Notes: generated by a model from the letters alone, not told the origin. Positions 23,221 through 35,690 are shown, numbered from the stretch's first letter. The stretch: DNA of 64,000 bases from Euonymus europaeus (GCA_963580455.1 OY756965.1:6894501-6958500), one strand, 5' to 3'. Translations and numbers: made by a program.

Positions 23221-24396
23221 AACTCGCCCAAGACTGAAGATCATCAACAAACAGCAAAATTGGAACCTACAACGAACAGGATATGTTCTGGAGATAAACT
23301 GGTCTAATCGGAGAAACCTAAGGCTCATTTTTCCTTTATGCTATGTAGAAGAATTTGTTCCTGGGTTGCAATGTAACTTCACAAGTAAGAAATGTGCTAA
23401 ATAAGGAAAAAAAGTTCCAAATTTTCTGTTTTTCTTTCTTCTCTTTATCTTGGTACAAAGTGCAGAATCAATACTCCCTTATACAACTTGCCAAGATACC
23501 AATTCAATTGACATAAAAGTATTTTAAAAAAATTGAGTGGCTGTGAGTGCATTAGAAAAGCAAATGTTGTGATACAGCTTGTAAAGTGGAGCTCTATGGA
23601 ATTAGAGGGAGTAAATTTCAAAGAAAATGTTCTTCCTTCAGCACTACTTTTCTTTGCAAGTTCCAAAAAGTGCTTTATACCCCACATTTTTTAGCATTTA
23701 GCATCAAGAATTTATTCAAGGTCCGCAAACGACAATGGTCAGTGCTAGCTAGTTTGCTATGCTAAAAGAACAAGTTTGAGAACTCCCAACAAAGATTGAA
23801 CGAGATCATGTATGCTGACAATGTTAATACCAACAAACATACATCATTTAGCAGTCAGAGCAGACAGACGCTAACGAACATGACCAGGGTCGAAAGATAG
23901 ACGAGGAATGAGATGCCGAGAGAGATGACTGTCATCTTGACCTGAACCTTGAATGAAGCCATATTAGGAACTCAGAAGCAAGGTCACCATTCCAGGAAGC
24001 CCCGTTCTCAATGAGTAAAGGGTGAAGGAAAACAAGGAACTTTCATAAAGATAGTGGAGGGGCTGTAACTAGGAACAGAGGCTGCTCTCGGTTTTTTTGC
24101 AGAGGGATGCCAATTTCCTCCTCCTGTCTTTTTCTACTCTATATTACATAACATTTAACCAGATTCTGCCCTTGAGCATCCTAAGGTTTCATTAAGAAAA
24201 GAAAAGAAAATGGGAGACAATTAAAACAGAAACCAAAAGAAAGAATAAAGAATTTTGAAGAGCACAGTGTATCTAACTCATAATCCATCGGATATATACA
24301 AGAATATACCATATGATAGCAAAACTGATCTTCTGTGTTCTCTTTCAAATTAATCTTTATCATACCTTGAATATCATATTTGCTATTAGATCATGG
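23221..24396. other. Intergenic, 3' flank of GALT6
   Basis: No gene recognised. About 23270-23395 carries a short open stretch on the plus strand (LQRTGYVLEINWSN) that faintly recalls the end of wall-associated-kinase ectodomains, but it is too short to call. The part near 24396 should contain the GALT6 3' UTR (minus strand). Confidence 0.4.
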
Positions 24397-27300
24397 TCAT
24401 CTCATATTGCAGCACTGAGGTTTAACTTGATTTTGCACATTTTTCCACAGGCAGGCCATTTGTCTAGGAGACTGGTAATGAGCAGTGTAATAATCTTCAA
24501 CACATCCAAACTGGCAATACTTCAAGCTGTGCACATACTCGACTGGTTTCAAACTTTTGAACTGTTCTACCCACATCCCCATGCTCACATCTTCCATCTT
24601 GAACAACTGCACCATGCAGCAATTACATTAAAACACAATGTGGCAATATACGAAAAATGGTGCAAACCAACATGCACAGGAATGCGTAAGGACGCACAAA
24701 CGTGCACACACGCATATATAAACATATAATCAAGAGCAAAAGTAGATTACTGGAACATACTCTCAACTTGTGTCTTTCGAATTCCGTGACAACAAACTTT
24801 GCAATGTCAGATGATATGATGTAGCCCGGACCATTAGCATAGGCCGGATAATCTTCTTCAGGCCATTCCTGGAGTTCATAACAAAATGAAATTTCATGTT
24901 GGTGAGATCACATCAATTATATCCTCACACAAAAGAATTAGGCAGTAAGATAAGTATTCAAGCTAGAAATAACATGGAATTGTTTCAGTTATAGTTTTCC
25001 CTAGTTGCTAACAGCCCATTATCAATGATCAGCTGAAACTGTGAAAATCAGCTTAGAATCAATAAGAGCTATGAGTATTGTCTAGGTGATAAAAAAACCT
25101 ATTAAGATGCATGTTTTAAAGGGCGGAGAATTTTAAAACAATAACAGAAAATCTCCAACTACCAGCCCCAGAAGAAAGCTTAGCACGACCCTTTACAAGG
25201 AATACAGTGCCTCAAGAAACAGAAGCATCTAACATTTAAGAAAGCCAAATTGTCAATGCAGAATTACTACAACATAGACGGAAAAGCTTTTGACTCCTCA
25301 TTAGGATTCCCTTATCTCCCAAGGCAATAACTATACCACCTCCAGCACATCTGGAAAACAAACATGGAAAATCAAACCACACAACTACATCATGGATACA
25401 ATTAAGTGAGAATACAGACAAAAAAAATCATATAAATGCCAACTTATCGGCAACAAAAATTTAACTCTTGAACAAGAAAGAGGAGGAAAGTATAGGACAC
25501 CAAGCAGAAGATGAAAGTGAATTCCCCAAGGACTGTAGAATCAGAAGAATTCATGTACCTCGTATGTCACTGCCCATTTTCCATGACGCAAGGGCTTGTG
25601 GTTGTAGTTCATATTTCCTATGTACAGACTTCTATCTTCATGGACTTTCTTTACCTCTTTGAGAACAGTATCCACCTTAACAAAGGTATCATCATCACAC
25701 TTCATGATATACTTTGCATCAATTGTGCGAACCTGCAAACAATCTCCTAATGTGAGGAAATGCAAGAAAACAATGAAAATAGGCACACAAAAAAAAAAGG
25801 AGAAGCATATACATTAACTAACAACGTAAAAAGTTTGCAACCACTCACCCCGTATTCACAGATTGCAACAGTCTTCAGCACAACAAGATCATAGTTATCC
25901 ATGTATGGAACAATGACAATATCACCAAAATACTCGGCTTCTCTCTTTAGCTCCACATTTACTTCTTTTCTTCCATGCTAAAAAATACCAAAATTTTGCG
26001 AATATGACTATTATCATCTTCCACTTGAAAGAGGGTCCCCAATATGAAACATAAAGATCATTCTAACCCTTACCACTGCAACAAAAAATCGAGCCACTGC
26101 TTTAGAAGATTGTATCAATTCGTGCTGCATCCAAGACTTCCTCACCGCCATCCGCTCAGAAAAATGGTTGCCAGCAGAAAGGATACCAATGAAAAATTCA
26201 ACATCGCCATCAGGAAGCGCTGGAGCTCGCCATTTGTTTAACATTTCAAGGTGCTTTTTTGGAGCAAAACTTGGATAAGAAGTGGGCAAGGAAGCAGCAA
26301 AAACAGAGTGCACATCAATGTCCCCATTCAGCGTAAATCCTGTGGCATCCTCAAGGGCATATCCCTGTAATTATTACAAAGGCTTTCAAAACCTTCAGAA
26401 TTCATTCCAAATTTCAAATAGGAAATATTCAAGAAAGAAACAATAAAACTAAATAAAAATGATAGAGGGAGGTTACTTGAGAACATAAAAAATAGGTACA
26501 AAATAAAGGACGCTCCTTCCATATTCATGGGGTTGTTATCTAAAGGCTACTCACAATTCGATATGGAAACGAAGTAACATGTCTCCCATCTACAGTGATG
26601 TGGTAACCTTCCAAGCCAGCCATTAGGGTAAGAACAAATAACTTGCCCTCCGCAAAAGGGTACAACCAATCTACTTTCACCTTCTTTGTTCGCCCAATTA
26701 GTCTATTCAACCACCATTGCGCCTTTGACTCTTCCATGTGATCGTCATCACCACGAATCCATTTCTCACACTTCACCTGCCCATCAACTTAAAAGAAATC
26801 CATAGAATCAGCAAGTATTTGAAATAACTTAATCAACAAAACAAAATTAAGAGCGGAAAACAATTAAGAGAGCTTGAAATAGTAAAATAGTTTGGACTTT
26901 GGTTCAATTGCGATTGAATTTCACAACTCAAATGAATATGAGAAGTCAAATCAATCAAATCCAATTATGACTTTTGGTTTTAAGCATCTAAACACCATAT
27001 CGTAGGATAAAATATGAATGCAGATGCAAAATCTTTTAGCTTTTCATTAAGAAGCATGATACAGTGATATTACTATACCAAAAGAAAGGACACCATCTGA
27101 CCATCTAAATTGAGAATATAACAGTTGAAAATACAAATATGCCTCCTGGCGAATGTGAGACTCCGAATTGAGATTGCTCTTAAACTGCGCTTCAGGGCTA
27201 TCCCATTTAACATCCAACTTAACATTCAGTTACCATTACAGTTATTCACACACAATTCACAACTGAACTGTCATCAACATCATTTACGTACCTCACATGA

Positions 27301-28189
27301 ATTTTAATGTCATTTAACATCAAAAATCAAAATAAAAAAATCATATCTGGGAGAACACAAGGGAATCCTACTAACCAGTCTCTTCATCAGCCCTGGATTG
27401 CCAACCCTCGCACCTCAATGCCGTCCCCCACTGCATTCGATAGCAAGTATTTTGCTCGATCACAGGCTTCCCACTCCAGTCACCCTTTAATCTCGGATTG
27501 AAATGCAGTATTCTTGGTGGGTCCTCCCCATCCACCGTATTCAGCCCCTGCAACTCTAACATGAACTGCGACACCATTTCCTCCTCCCCCTCCTTCACCA
27601 CCGCTATTTTCGGGTTGTTCTCCGCATGTGCCCACCTTGGCACACCAACAACCGTTATTTGGGACCCCAGCGTCAGCCCGCATGGCAGAACCATGACCCG
27701 TCCCCTCGAGCGAAACTCCGATCCAGATAATGATATCGAATCAGGGCATGAAATGGAACGGTTCTCCTGGTCTGCGGATGGGCTAATGTCGATTTTCCCG
27801 GACTCAATCTCGTCCCAGAGCCTCTTGCCTTGAACCCACGCGTCTTTGGCGGCCTTGTGCAGCACCGAGAACTCGTCCCTACTGGCATCAACGGTGTCGA
27901 ATACGCTGTCATTGAAGAAGAGACCCGAAGTCCTCTTAAACTCTCGAATTCTCCGCTCTTGACGGATAGACGCGGATTTATCATCAGGCGACTCGAAAAG
28001 GACAGTTGTCGGCGACGCGTCGCTGAGAGAACCGTCACCGGAGGCAAACCCCGACCCAGTTTTGAAAAGGAGAGGGATTTCAAAACTGATAAAGAGAAGA
28101 TAGATGAAGAGGAGCCCAATTAAGACCTGAATCAATGTTACTCGACTCGAGTTTGATGGAATTAAAGCCTCAAACTTGGCTCGCTTCAT
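24397..28189 (-). CDS. GALT6: Hydroxyproline O-galactosyltransferase, GALT6-like
   Basis: Adds the first galactose to hydroxyproline of arabinogalactan proteins in the Golgi. Seven exons: 28189-27376, 26787-26555, 26364-26074, 25977-25849, 25732-25559, 24868-24761 and 24606-24397. All introns start GT and end AG. Intron 1 is phase 1, the rest phase 0. The sum is 1,959 bp, a 652-aa protein, normal for the family. It is a type II membrane protein, with a transmembrane helix at about 18-36 after KR-rich ends. The galectin-type lectin domain covers about 170-390 ([39 protein letters not shown]). The GT31 catalytic domain follows, with the DDD metal-binding motif at 502-504 (KCDDDTF), [15 protein letters not shown] and [14 protein letters not shown]. 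It ends KPQCCNMR, as GALT6 does. No frame damage is seen. Confidence 0.95.
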
Positions 28190-28581
28190 TGCTTCTACTG
28201 ATTTCGTTCTCCAAAACCCACAAAGGAACCGTCCTTTCTCTTCTAAATTTGCAGTGAATCAGTACTCAAAACGGTTTTTGAAACCTAAATCTAGAAATCG
28301 ATTACGACCGACAAAGTCTAATTTGGTCTTTTAAACCTTCTTAGCACAGAATTTGAATTGGAAGGGTAAATAAAGGATGTTGGAGATGGGAGGGTTTTTT
28401 CTTTCTTTTTTATGACGGCTAATGCATGTAAGCCATGGTTTCATCCCTCAATTATTATATGATAATTTATATCCCAACCAACTCACCCATCCGAAGTGAT
28501 CGTTTGATGTTAAGAAGAAAAAAAAGTAGGACAATTTTAATATTTAAGAATTCAAAAAAAAGAAAAAAACTAGAATAACGA
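28190..28581. other. GALT6 upstream region
   Basis: Presumed 5' UTR and promoter of GALT6 on the minus strand. A+T-rich, with A-runs near 28518-28528 and 28553-28569. I see no clear TATA box. Copia element C begins at 28582, so the gene has less than 400 bp of its own upstream DNA before the first retrotransposon. Confidence 0.45.
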
Positions 28582-28648
28582 TGTTATTATGATAATAATG
28601 TTGATTAGTGAATGCTCACTTTATTAGTGTATTTGGAGGCTTCTTACT
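28582..28648 (+). repeat. 5' LTR remnant of Copia C
   Basis: About 65 bp, from TGTTATTATGATAATAATG to GGAGGCTTCTTA, match the start of the 3' LTR at 34524-34590. The rest of this LTR, with the primer-binding site, is gone. The gag ATG lies only about 50 bp further on, so a deletion removed most of the LTR and leader. Confidence 0.75.
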
Positions 28649-28699
28649 TCAAGATTAGCGGTAAGTTTATTGTAACTCATATTTATTATAAACATTTTC

Positions 28700-29522
28700 A
28701 TGGCAAAGCTTACAAATTTGTAAATTTCCGTTCTTGATATTTCGGATAAAAATTACTTGAATTGGGTATTAGAAACTGAGATTCATCTAGAAGCTATGGG
28801 TCTCAGTAATACCATTCAAGAAGATAATAATGCATCCCCGCACGATCGCACAAAAGCTATGATTTTTCTGCGTCATCATCTTGATGATGAATTACAAAAT
28901 AAATATCTCATTACAAAGAATCCTCTTATTTTGTGAGAAAATTTAAAAGAAATGTTTGAGCATTACAAAAATATAGTTATTCCTAAAGTTCGATATGATT
29001 GGATGTATTTGAGATTGCAAGATTTTAAATCTTTAAGTGATTACAATTCTGCTTTATTTAAAATCACTACACAACTTGAATTATGTGGTGAAAATGTTTA
29101 TGAATCTCAAAAGTTGGAAAAAACTTTTTCTACTTTTCATGGATCCATCCAACATGTTTGATTGTGGCTGAGCAAAACAATAAGCTGTTATTGAAAAACC
29201 ATCAGTCTCGTCCCACTAGAGTCGTACCGTTCCCTGAAGTGAATGTAGTATCTCATAGTGGCCGTGGGAGAGGACGTAGTTATGAAAGAGGAAGAGCAAG
29301 AGCAAGAGGTCGTTGGAATGGTAATCGAAACCATGAAACCTCATATAGTTCATATCGCCAGAAGCGATATAGTGAAGGAGAATCAAGTCAACATCATCAT
29401 AAGCCCCAGAAGGGCCAATAAACTATTTGTTATAGGTGTGGTGTTGAAGGACATTGATTTTAAAATTGTCGCACACCAAAGCACTTGGTTGAATTGTACC
29501 AAGTTTCTATCAGAAAACAAAA
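28700..29522 (+). pseudogene. Copia element C gag
   Basis: Starts MAKLTNL at 28700, followed by a stop, then continues ISVLDISDKNYLNWVLETEI and RTKAMIFLRHHLDDELQ, both typical of the DUF4219/UBN2 Copia gag. The longest open part is 28952-29160 (MFEHYKNIVIPKVRYDWMYL). A glycine- and arginine-rich segment (29260-29330) and a zinc knuckle CYRCGVEGH (about 29427-29455) follow. In-frame stops near 28721, 28935, 29158 and 29457 disable it. It is interrupted after 29522 by a solo LTR. The frame resumes at 30284. Confidence 0.82.
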
Positions 29523-30283
29523 TGTCACGCCCCGACCCGCCGGCACGTGACGTGTATCTAAGCTACACTCTCGACTCTTTATTATTTTTCAAATATCAAC
29601 GAAATATTTTAAATAATATAATTATCAGTATACTTAAAATATAGGTGTTAAATTTATAAGTATATAATAGTATCATATAATCGATTGAGACTCCAGCTCA
29701 GCCATCCCCCCCCACCGGGTCCACTCAACCCTTACGCAGCGACTCTGGTATGTACACCGACTGCCCTGTCCTGTCTGCGCTCCCAGTCTCGTCACAGTTG
29801 TTTCACCTGAAAATAAAACAATGGGAAGTAGGGGGTGAGCCGAGGCTCAGTAGGGAATACCGAACTCACCCCAAAACATTCACAATAATTATTGGCAGAA
29901 GCACGACAATTTAATGAACACTTCCATTTCTCAACCCGCCTCGAATATCCGTCATCACCTCGGACGCCCTCCGACCTCATTCTTTTTCCTTCTTTTCTGT
30001 TTTTTTTTTCCTTTTTATTTTGCTGTTTCTCCCCCTCTCTGGAATCTTCTGAAATGTTCTTTTTAATTTTATTTTTTTTTCCTTTGTTTCTTTCTTTTAA
30101 TTCAATGCCCATTTAATTGGGTTTCCATAATTCTTACAATTTTTAGTAGTCATAGTGGATATATATTTGTTTGTATTGATTTAGTTTAACCTGAATTTAA
30201 TCTATCTATTTTACTATCATCTCATTGTACGCGTGTCACTATCTTATTCATTATTGATATTATTCTCGAGTCGGGGTATCACA
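29523..30283 (-). mobile_element. Gypsy solo LTR in Copia C
   Basis: A 761-bp segment starts TGTCACGCCCCGACCC and ends GTCGGGGTATCACA. CAAAA flanks it on both sides (29518-29522 and 30284-30288). No coding domain lies inside, so it is a solo LTR. The inverse order (TGTGATACCCCGAC first) gives the sense strand as minus, and the CTACTGAGCC...GCTCACC motif appears antisense near 29836-29862. The Copia C frame runs through when the segment and one CAAAA are removed. It is a different, shorter LTR family from those at 9719-14163. Confidence 0.92.
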
Positions 30284-30421
30284 CAAAAGGTTGCTGAAAC
30301 AAGCTTTGCCAAGTTTGATGATGTTGATGATTTAGACAACTTTGATGATCTTGAAGATTTCAATGATTTAGCTAATTTGGATGTTTCGGATTTCTTACAA
30401 GATCTCAATATTTGTAAATAA
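30284..30421 (+). pseudogene. Copia C gag, aspartate-rich tail
   Basis: The end of the gag reading frame after the solo LTR: AETSFAKFDDVDDLDNFDDL and so on, ending with a stop at about 30419. The acidic D/N/L-rich composition is unlike the rest of the gag. From 30422 to 30780 the internal region has no coding sequence apart from the SINE-like segment below. Confidence 0.65.
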
Positions 30422-30569
30422 ATTTATTTACTTGTTGAGTTTACTTGTTGTATTGTGCTTTAATTATGAAGGTATTCAATTACAAGAAATAAAATTTAGT
30501 ATTTTATATATATATATATTCTTTTGATTAGTTTACTTAATTTAAAATAATAAAAAAAATTGAAAAACA

Positions 30570-30665
30570 AAAGCTCGGAATCAGTGACGGTGGGTTTCGA
30601 TCCTCGGACCTTCTTTTTCTATTCTATATTGGATCTCACCACCACTTAGTCATTCACCCCGGGCT
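30570..30665 (-). mobile_element. tRNA-like SINE remnant or tRNA pseudogene
   Basis: The minus strand reads TGACTAAGTGGTGGTGAG (30635-30652), a good RNA polymerase III A box, and then GAGGATCGAAACCC (30592-30605), a near-consensus B box, 29 bp apart. This is the promoter arrangement of tRNA-derived SINEs and tRNA genes. No cloverleaf with a proper anticodon stem or acceptor stem is obvious, so it is not called a working tRNA. Its ends and any poly(A) or target-site duplication are unclear. Confidence 0.45.
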
Positions 30666-30780
30666 TGTCAAGTTTATACTTTATTATATTTATATACAAT
30701 ATAATATTTACTTATATGATCCTTTTGGGTTGATATGTGATGCAACTTATTTTATTTTCTTCTTTAGAGAAATGGTTGAC

Positions 30781-33700
30781 GAAGATATGTGTCTGATTGA
30801 TAGTGGAACAACTCATTCTATATTTCAGCATCGAAAATATTTTTTGGATTTAACATTGCTTGAAGCAAGTGTTCATACAATCTCAGGCAAATAAAAAATA
30901 ATTGAAGGTTCCAGAAGAACCAATATTGTGTTACCTAGACGTACAAAAATTTAAATTAGAGATGCATTGTACTCTCCCAGATCACGAAAAAATTTGATTA
31001 GTTTTAAAGATATTCACCGAAATGGATATCACATTGAATCTGAAAGTGAAAATAATATAGAATATTTATACATCACTTCAATTGTATCAAGCCAAAAGCT
31101 TGTGTTAGAAAGATTCAAAGTTATCTCTTCAAATTTATATTATATCAGTATAAAGTGGATTGAATCGCATGTTATATAACTCATAAGAGTTATCATGATC
31201 ATGGTGATCATGAGATAAAACATCAGAAGTGTTTCAATCTAAAAGAATTCATACTTTGGCATGATCGCCTTGGTCACCTAGGTTCTATAATGATGCGTAG
31301 AATAATTGAAAATACAAATAGACATTCATTAAGAAACCAGAAGTTTCTTTTGCCTAAAGATTATTTGTGCCCCTTGTTCAAAATGAAAGTTAATTGTGAA
31401 ACCATCTACTCTGAAGGTAGGAATGAAATCTCCTAATTTCCTTCAACGCATTCATGGTGATATATGTTGACATATTCATCCACCATGTGAACCATTTCGT
31501 TACTTTATGGTTTTGATAGATACATCATCTAAATGGTCACATGTTTGTTTATTATTTACTCGTAATATTGCATTTGCTAGATTGCTAGCTCAAATTATTC
31601 GTTTACGAGCACAATTTTTAGATTATCCCATTAAGTCAATTCGACTAGATAATGCTGGTGAATTTACTTTTCAAACATTTTATAACTATTGCATGTCATT
31701 GGGAATTGATATTGAACATCCAGTTGCTCATACTCATACACAAATGGGTTAGCAGAATCTCTTATAAAACGTCTTCAATTGATTGCTCGTCCCATGCTTT
31801 TGAAAAGTAAATTACCTATTTATGCTTGGGGTCATGCTATTCTACATGTTGCATCTTTGATTCGTATTCGGCCTTCAGCACACCATACACATTCACCTTT
31901 ACAATTGGTATGGTCACCAACCTAATATTTCCCATCTATGAGTTTTTGGTTGTGCAGTTATGTTCCTATTCCACCTCCATAGCGCACCAAGATGGGACCA
32001 CAACGTCAACTTGGTATTTATGTTGGTTTTGATTCCCCTTTTATTATTCGATATCTTGAACCACTAACTGGTGATATTTTCAAAGCTAGGTTTGCAAATT
32101 ATCACTTTGATCAATCTATTTTTCCTCCTTTAGGAAAAGAAAGTTATCTATCCTATAAAGTCAAAGATATTGGTTGGTACACTCTCACACAATCTCATCA
32201 TCAGATTACAAAATATTGCTAATCAATTGTCTGATGCTTTTACTAATACTTCAAAGGTATTGCAATCTCATGTCTAGAAATGCAACTGCACGTATTGATG
32301 TCCCTGAAGAACGTATAATAAATGATAAATTAAAACCACGCCAGAAGCGTGGAAGACTAGTGGGTGCAAAATATAGATTTCCTCGAAAAAGGAAATCACA
32401 AGTTTTAAATGAACCTCTAGAAGAGGATATTCCTGAAGAGAATGCTCCAAAAGAGTTGAATGAAAATCCAGACGAGAATATTATTACTCAATCTCAACTT
32501 TCTATCCAAAAATCTCCTGACGAGATAATACCTCCAGAAGAGGTACATGTATTGTATAATAATGAGAGCTCTATAGATCGTGAAAAAAGATGGGATAGAA
32601 GTAAGATTATTGTCGATGACATATTTGCATATGCAATTGCTATTGATATTACCAGAAGTAATGAGGATCCTAAACCAAAATTCTTCGATGAATGTCGATG
32701 TAGAAATGATTGGCCAAAATGGGAAGAATCTATCAAAGCAGTTTTAAACTCTTTAAATACAAGAGAATTATTTGGACCTATAGTCCAGACACCAGAAGAT
32801 GTCATACCCGTTGGACACAAATGGTTCTTTGTGAGAAAGCGAAATGAAAATAATGAAATTACAAGATACAAAGCTAGACTTGTGGCACAAGGGTTCTCGC
32901 AAAAACCTGGAGTTGATTACGAGGATACATATTCTCTTGTAATGGATGGAATTGCATTCAGATTTTAAATTAGTTTAACAGTCGCTGAATGTATAGAAAT
33001 GCGTTTAATGGATGTTGTTATGCATATTTATATGGTTCGTTGGATACATATATTTACATGAAAGTCCCTAAAGGATTTAAATTGCCTAAAGCAAAACCTC
33101 GAGAGTTATATTCAATTAAACTCCAACGATCGTTATATGGATTGAAGCAATCCGGATGAATGTGGTATAATAGACTTGCTGAGTACCTTGTTAAAGAAGG
33201 ATTCGCAAATGATCCAATTTGTCCTTGTGTTTTTATTAAGAAATCGGATTCAAGATTTGCTATAATTGCAGTATACGTTGATGATTTAAATTTAGTTGGA
33301 ACTCCTGGAGAGTTAACCAAGGCTGCTGATTATTTAAAAGCAGAATTTGAGATGAAAGATCTTGGAAAAAAAAAATATTGTCTCGGCCTGTAGATCGAGT
33401 ACAAAACTAAAGGAATTCTTATCCATCAATTTACTTATACCGAAAAGGTATTAAAGCAATTTTATATGGATAAAGTTCATCTTTTGAGTTCTCCGATGGT
33501 AGTTCGTTCACTTAATATCAAGAAAGATCCACTTCGACCCAAGGATGATGGGGAGATATTACTTGGTCCAGAAGTACCATATCTAAGTGCAATTGGATCT
33601 CTAATGTATCTTGCAAATTATACGAGGCCTGATATAACATTTGCAATAAATTTATTGGCAAGATACAGTGCTGCTCCGACTCGACGTCACTGAAATGGCG

Positions 33701-34260
33701 TAAAACATATTCTCATATATCTTCAGGATACAACTGACTTGGGGTTATTTTACTCATTTGAGTCCAAGCCTCAACTAGTTGGATATGCAGATGCTGGATA
33801 TCTATCTGATCCTCACAATGCCAAATCTCAATCTGGCTATGTGTTCACTTATGGTGGAACTGCTATTTCATGAAAATCAGTGAAACAAATAATTATAGCA
33901 ACTTCTTCTAATCATTCCGAGATAATAGCAATTTACGAAACTAGTCGGGAATGTGTGTGGTTGAGATCAATGATTTCACATATTCAAGAAAGATGTGGAC
34001 TTCAATCTGTCAAAGATGTGCCAACAGTATTATATGAAGACAACGCTGCATGTATAGCACAACTTCGAGGAGGATACATAAAAGGTGACAGTTTTAAACA
34101 TTTCTTCAGTGCACATGATCTCCAAAAGAAGTGAGGAAATCAATGTTCAGCAAATTCATTCTAGTGATAATTTGGCATATTTGTTCACAAAGGCACTTCC
34201 ACCAGTAACATTCAAAAAGTTTGTATATCAGATTAGAATGCGTCATCTGAAAGATTTATC
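30781..34260 (+). pseudogene. Copia element C pol: protease to RNase H
   Basis: Protease motif CLIDSGTTHSIF lies near 30790-30825. The integrase zinc finger (HDRLGHLGSIMMRR, about 31261) and core (IRLDNAGEFT, about 31640) follow. RT covers 32690-33400, with KWFFVRKRNENNEITRYKAR, FSQKPGVDYEDTYS, SLYGLKQS and the active-site YVDD (about 33274-33285). RNase H (33690-34260) has an ETSRECVWLRSM stretch, LYEDNAACIAQ and an F..HFFSAHD.. motif. Stops and shifts occur throughout, for example near 31177, 31752, 32966, 33157, 33391, 33691 and 33871. The largest open part is 32174-32966. The element is inactive. Confidence 0.88.
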
Positions 34261-34523
34261 GTGAAGTCATAAATCAGGGGGAGTAATAGTATGAAGATAT
34301 CAACATTGATTGTATTATTTTTCCTTCGACCAAAGGTTTTTTTTTCCCATAGGTTTTTTTCTTGCCAAGGTTTTAACTAGGCAATCCTTTCACTCCTTCC
34401 ACCAAATTTCTATACAAGAATGATGTACTCTTTTTCCTTCACTAAAGTTTTTATCCCACTGAGTTTTTCCTTAGTAAGATTTTAACGAGGTATATTCTAT
34501 GTATACGTGGTCATCCAAGGGAG

Positions 34524-34878
34524 AGTATTATGATAATAATGTTGATTAGTAGATGCCCACTTTATTAGTGTATTTGGAGGCTACTTATGATGTGATTAAA
34601 CCTATATTATTAGTAGTTGAAGGAGACTATTTAATAAGTGGTTAAACCATTAATTTAGTTGTTATAAACTAATCTTATATAAAGGGATGTTTAGTGAAAT
34701 GAAAATACACATCAATTTCTCTACATTTTCTCTCTTGTAAACTCTTTCTAAATTTCCTTCAAGTATTATTCTAAATATTCTTCCTAAATACTTGTCTCTT
34801 TTAATTTTGATTTTGAAAATATTCTGCGCTTATTTTACAAAAGATATTTTATTGATTTATTGGTTTAGTCCTTTATCA
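34524..34878 (+). repeat. 3' LTR of Copia C
   Basis: Begins after a purine-rich GGGAGAG tract. It matches the 5' remnant at 28582-28648 and ends near TTTATCA. A further purine tract (CAGGGGGAG) lies at about 34275. No 5-bp duplication is visible between the two outer flanks, so the limits are approximate. Confidence 0.7.
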
Positions 34879-35101
34879 GGCAGGTGTCCCAAAACCTTCT
34901 CCCAAATTGAGTATAAAAGTAATTGAAAAATTCATTTAAAAAAAAGTTGTAGGGTCCACCCAGTATTCTACACATTTCACTTTCATTTTCATGGGTCAAT
35001 CAGCCACTTATTCCCAAAGCACATTTAACCAAAACTATATAATAAAGTAATAAACTTGTCTCCCACTTGTCTTCAAAGTAGATTTAACGAAAAATATAAA
35101 C

Positions 35102-35211
35102 ATGTCTCCATCGCCATCCGCAACGAAAGTTCAAGTCGAGACAGTTACATTCCCACCGGCAGTTAAGCCTCCGGACTCACACAAAACTCTAGCTCTTCCT
35201 CGACAGCGCAG
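35102..35211 (+). pseudogene. Chalcone isomerase exon 1, orphan
   Basis: An ATG at 35102 opens MSPSPSATKVQVETVTFPPA, then VKPPDSHKTL. This matches the N-terminal end of plant chalcone isomerase (flavonoid pathway, naringenin chalcone to naringenin), as I recall it. A +1 shift after KTL brings in LFLDSAG (usual LFLGGAG), ending at a GT donor (35212) as the real exon 1 does. The rest of the enzyme (VRGLEIQGKF onwards) is not found in the following 2 kb. It is a stranded gene fragment, perhaps carried by an unrecognised transposon or left by a deletion. Confidence 0.75.
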
Positions 35212-35690
35212 GTTAGTCGACGCACCACCCACACACTTTTTAGTTTTTAAAGTCCGATACTGAGTTAGTTAGAGACCGAGTTAGACTTGTAATGGAGGTT
35301 TTTGCTGTGTGTAGTTTTCTTTGGACTCGAAGGAGGTACCAACAAAAGCAACACCACGATCTCTGGTGCGAATTCCGCTTCAGAAGCCGGGCTTCTGGTA
35401 GGCATAGGCGGTCATAGTGTCTGGGCGAGAAAGCATATTAAGAAAAACATATCACTGTTGTTTTGTGGAGAGCGAGAAATGATCCCTTTGTAAACAACGA
35501 GCCATAAATGGCTGGCGAAATTAATTTCAAGCTAAGGAATTGTTCAATATTGTGTTGGTTTTTCTAATGAGTGGATGGGAGTGTGATATTAGAGTTATGG
35601 TTTTTTGGATTTAATATTGAAATTTGTGTATTGGGATTTGTAAAAAAAGTTTTGATAGAAGAGTCTAAAATTTCTATGGGACGTAGGTGA
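35212..35690. other. Downstream of CHI exon 1, nothing recognised
   Basis: An open frame at 35302-35490 (plus) has no recognised motif. The neighbouring frame reads VLWRARNDPFV near 35457-35490, which faintly resembles the end of plant LINE reverse transcriptases, but it is too short to call. Confidence 0.35.

Noticed and set aside
27498..28123. Two plus-strand open frames (27498-27833 and 27830-28123)
   Set aside because: They are shadows of GALT6 exon 1 on the opposite strand. Their translations show no family motif, and the exon on the minus strand reads well.
30570..30665. A functional tRNA gene
   Set aside because: A and B boxes are good, but no acceptor stem or anticodon arm can be drawn, so it is kept only as a tRNA-like remnant.
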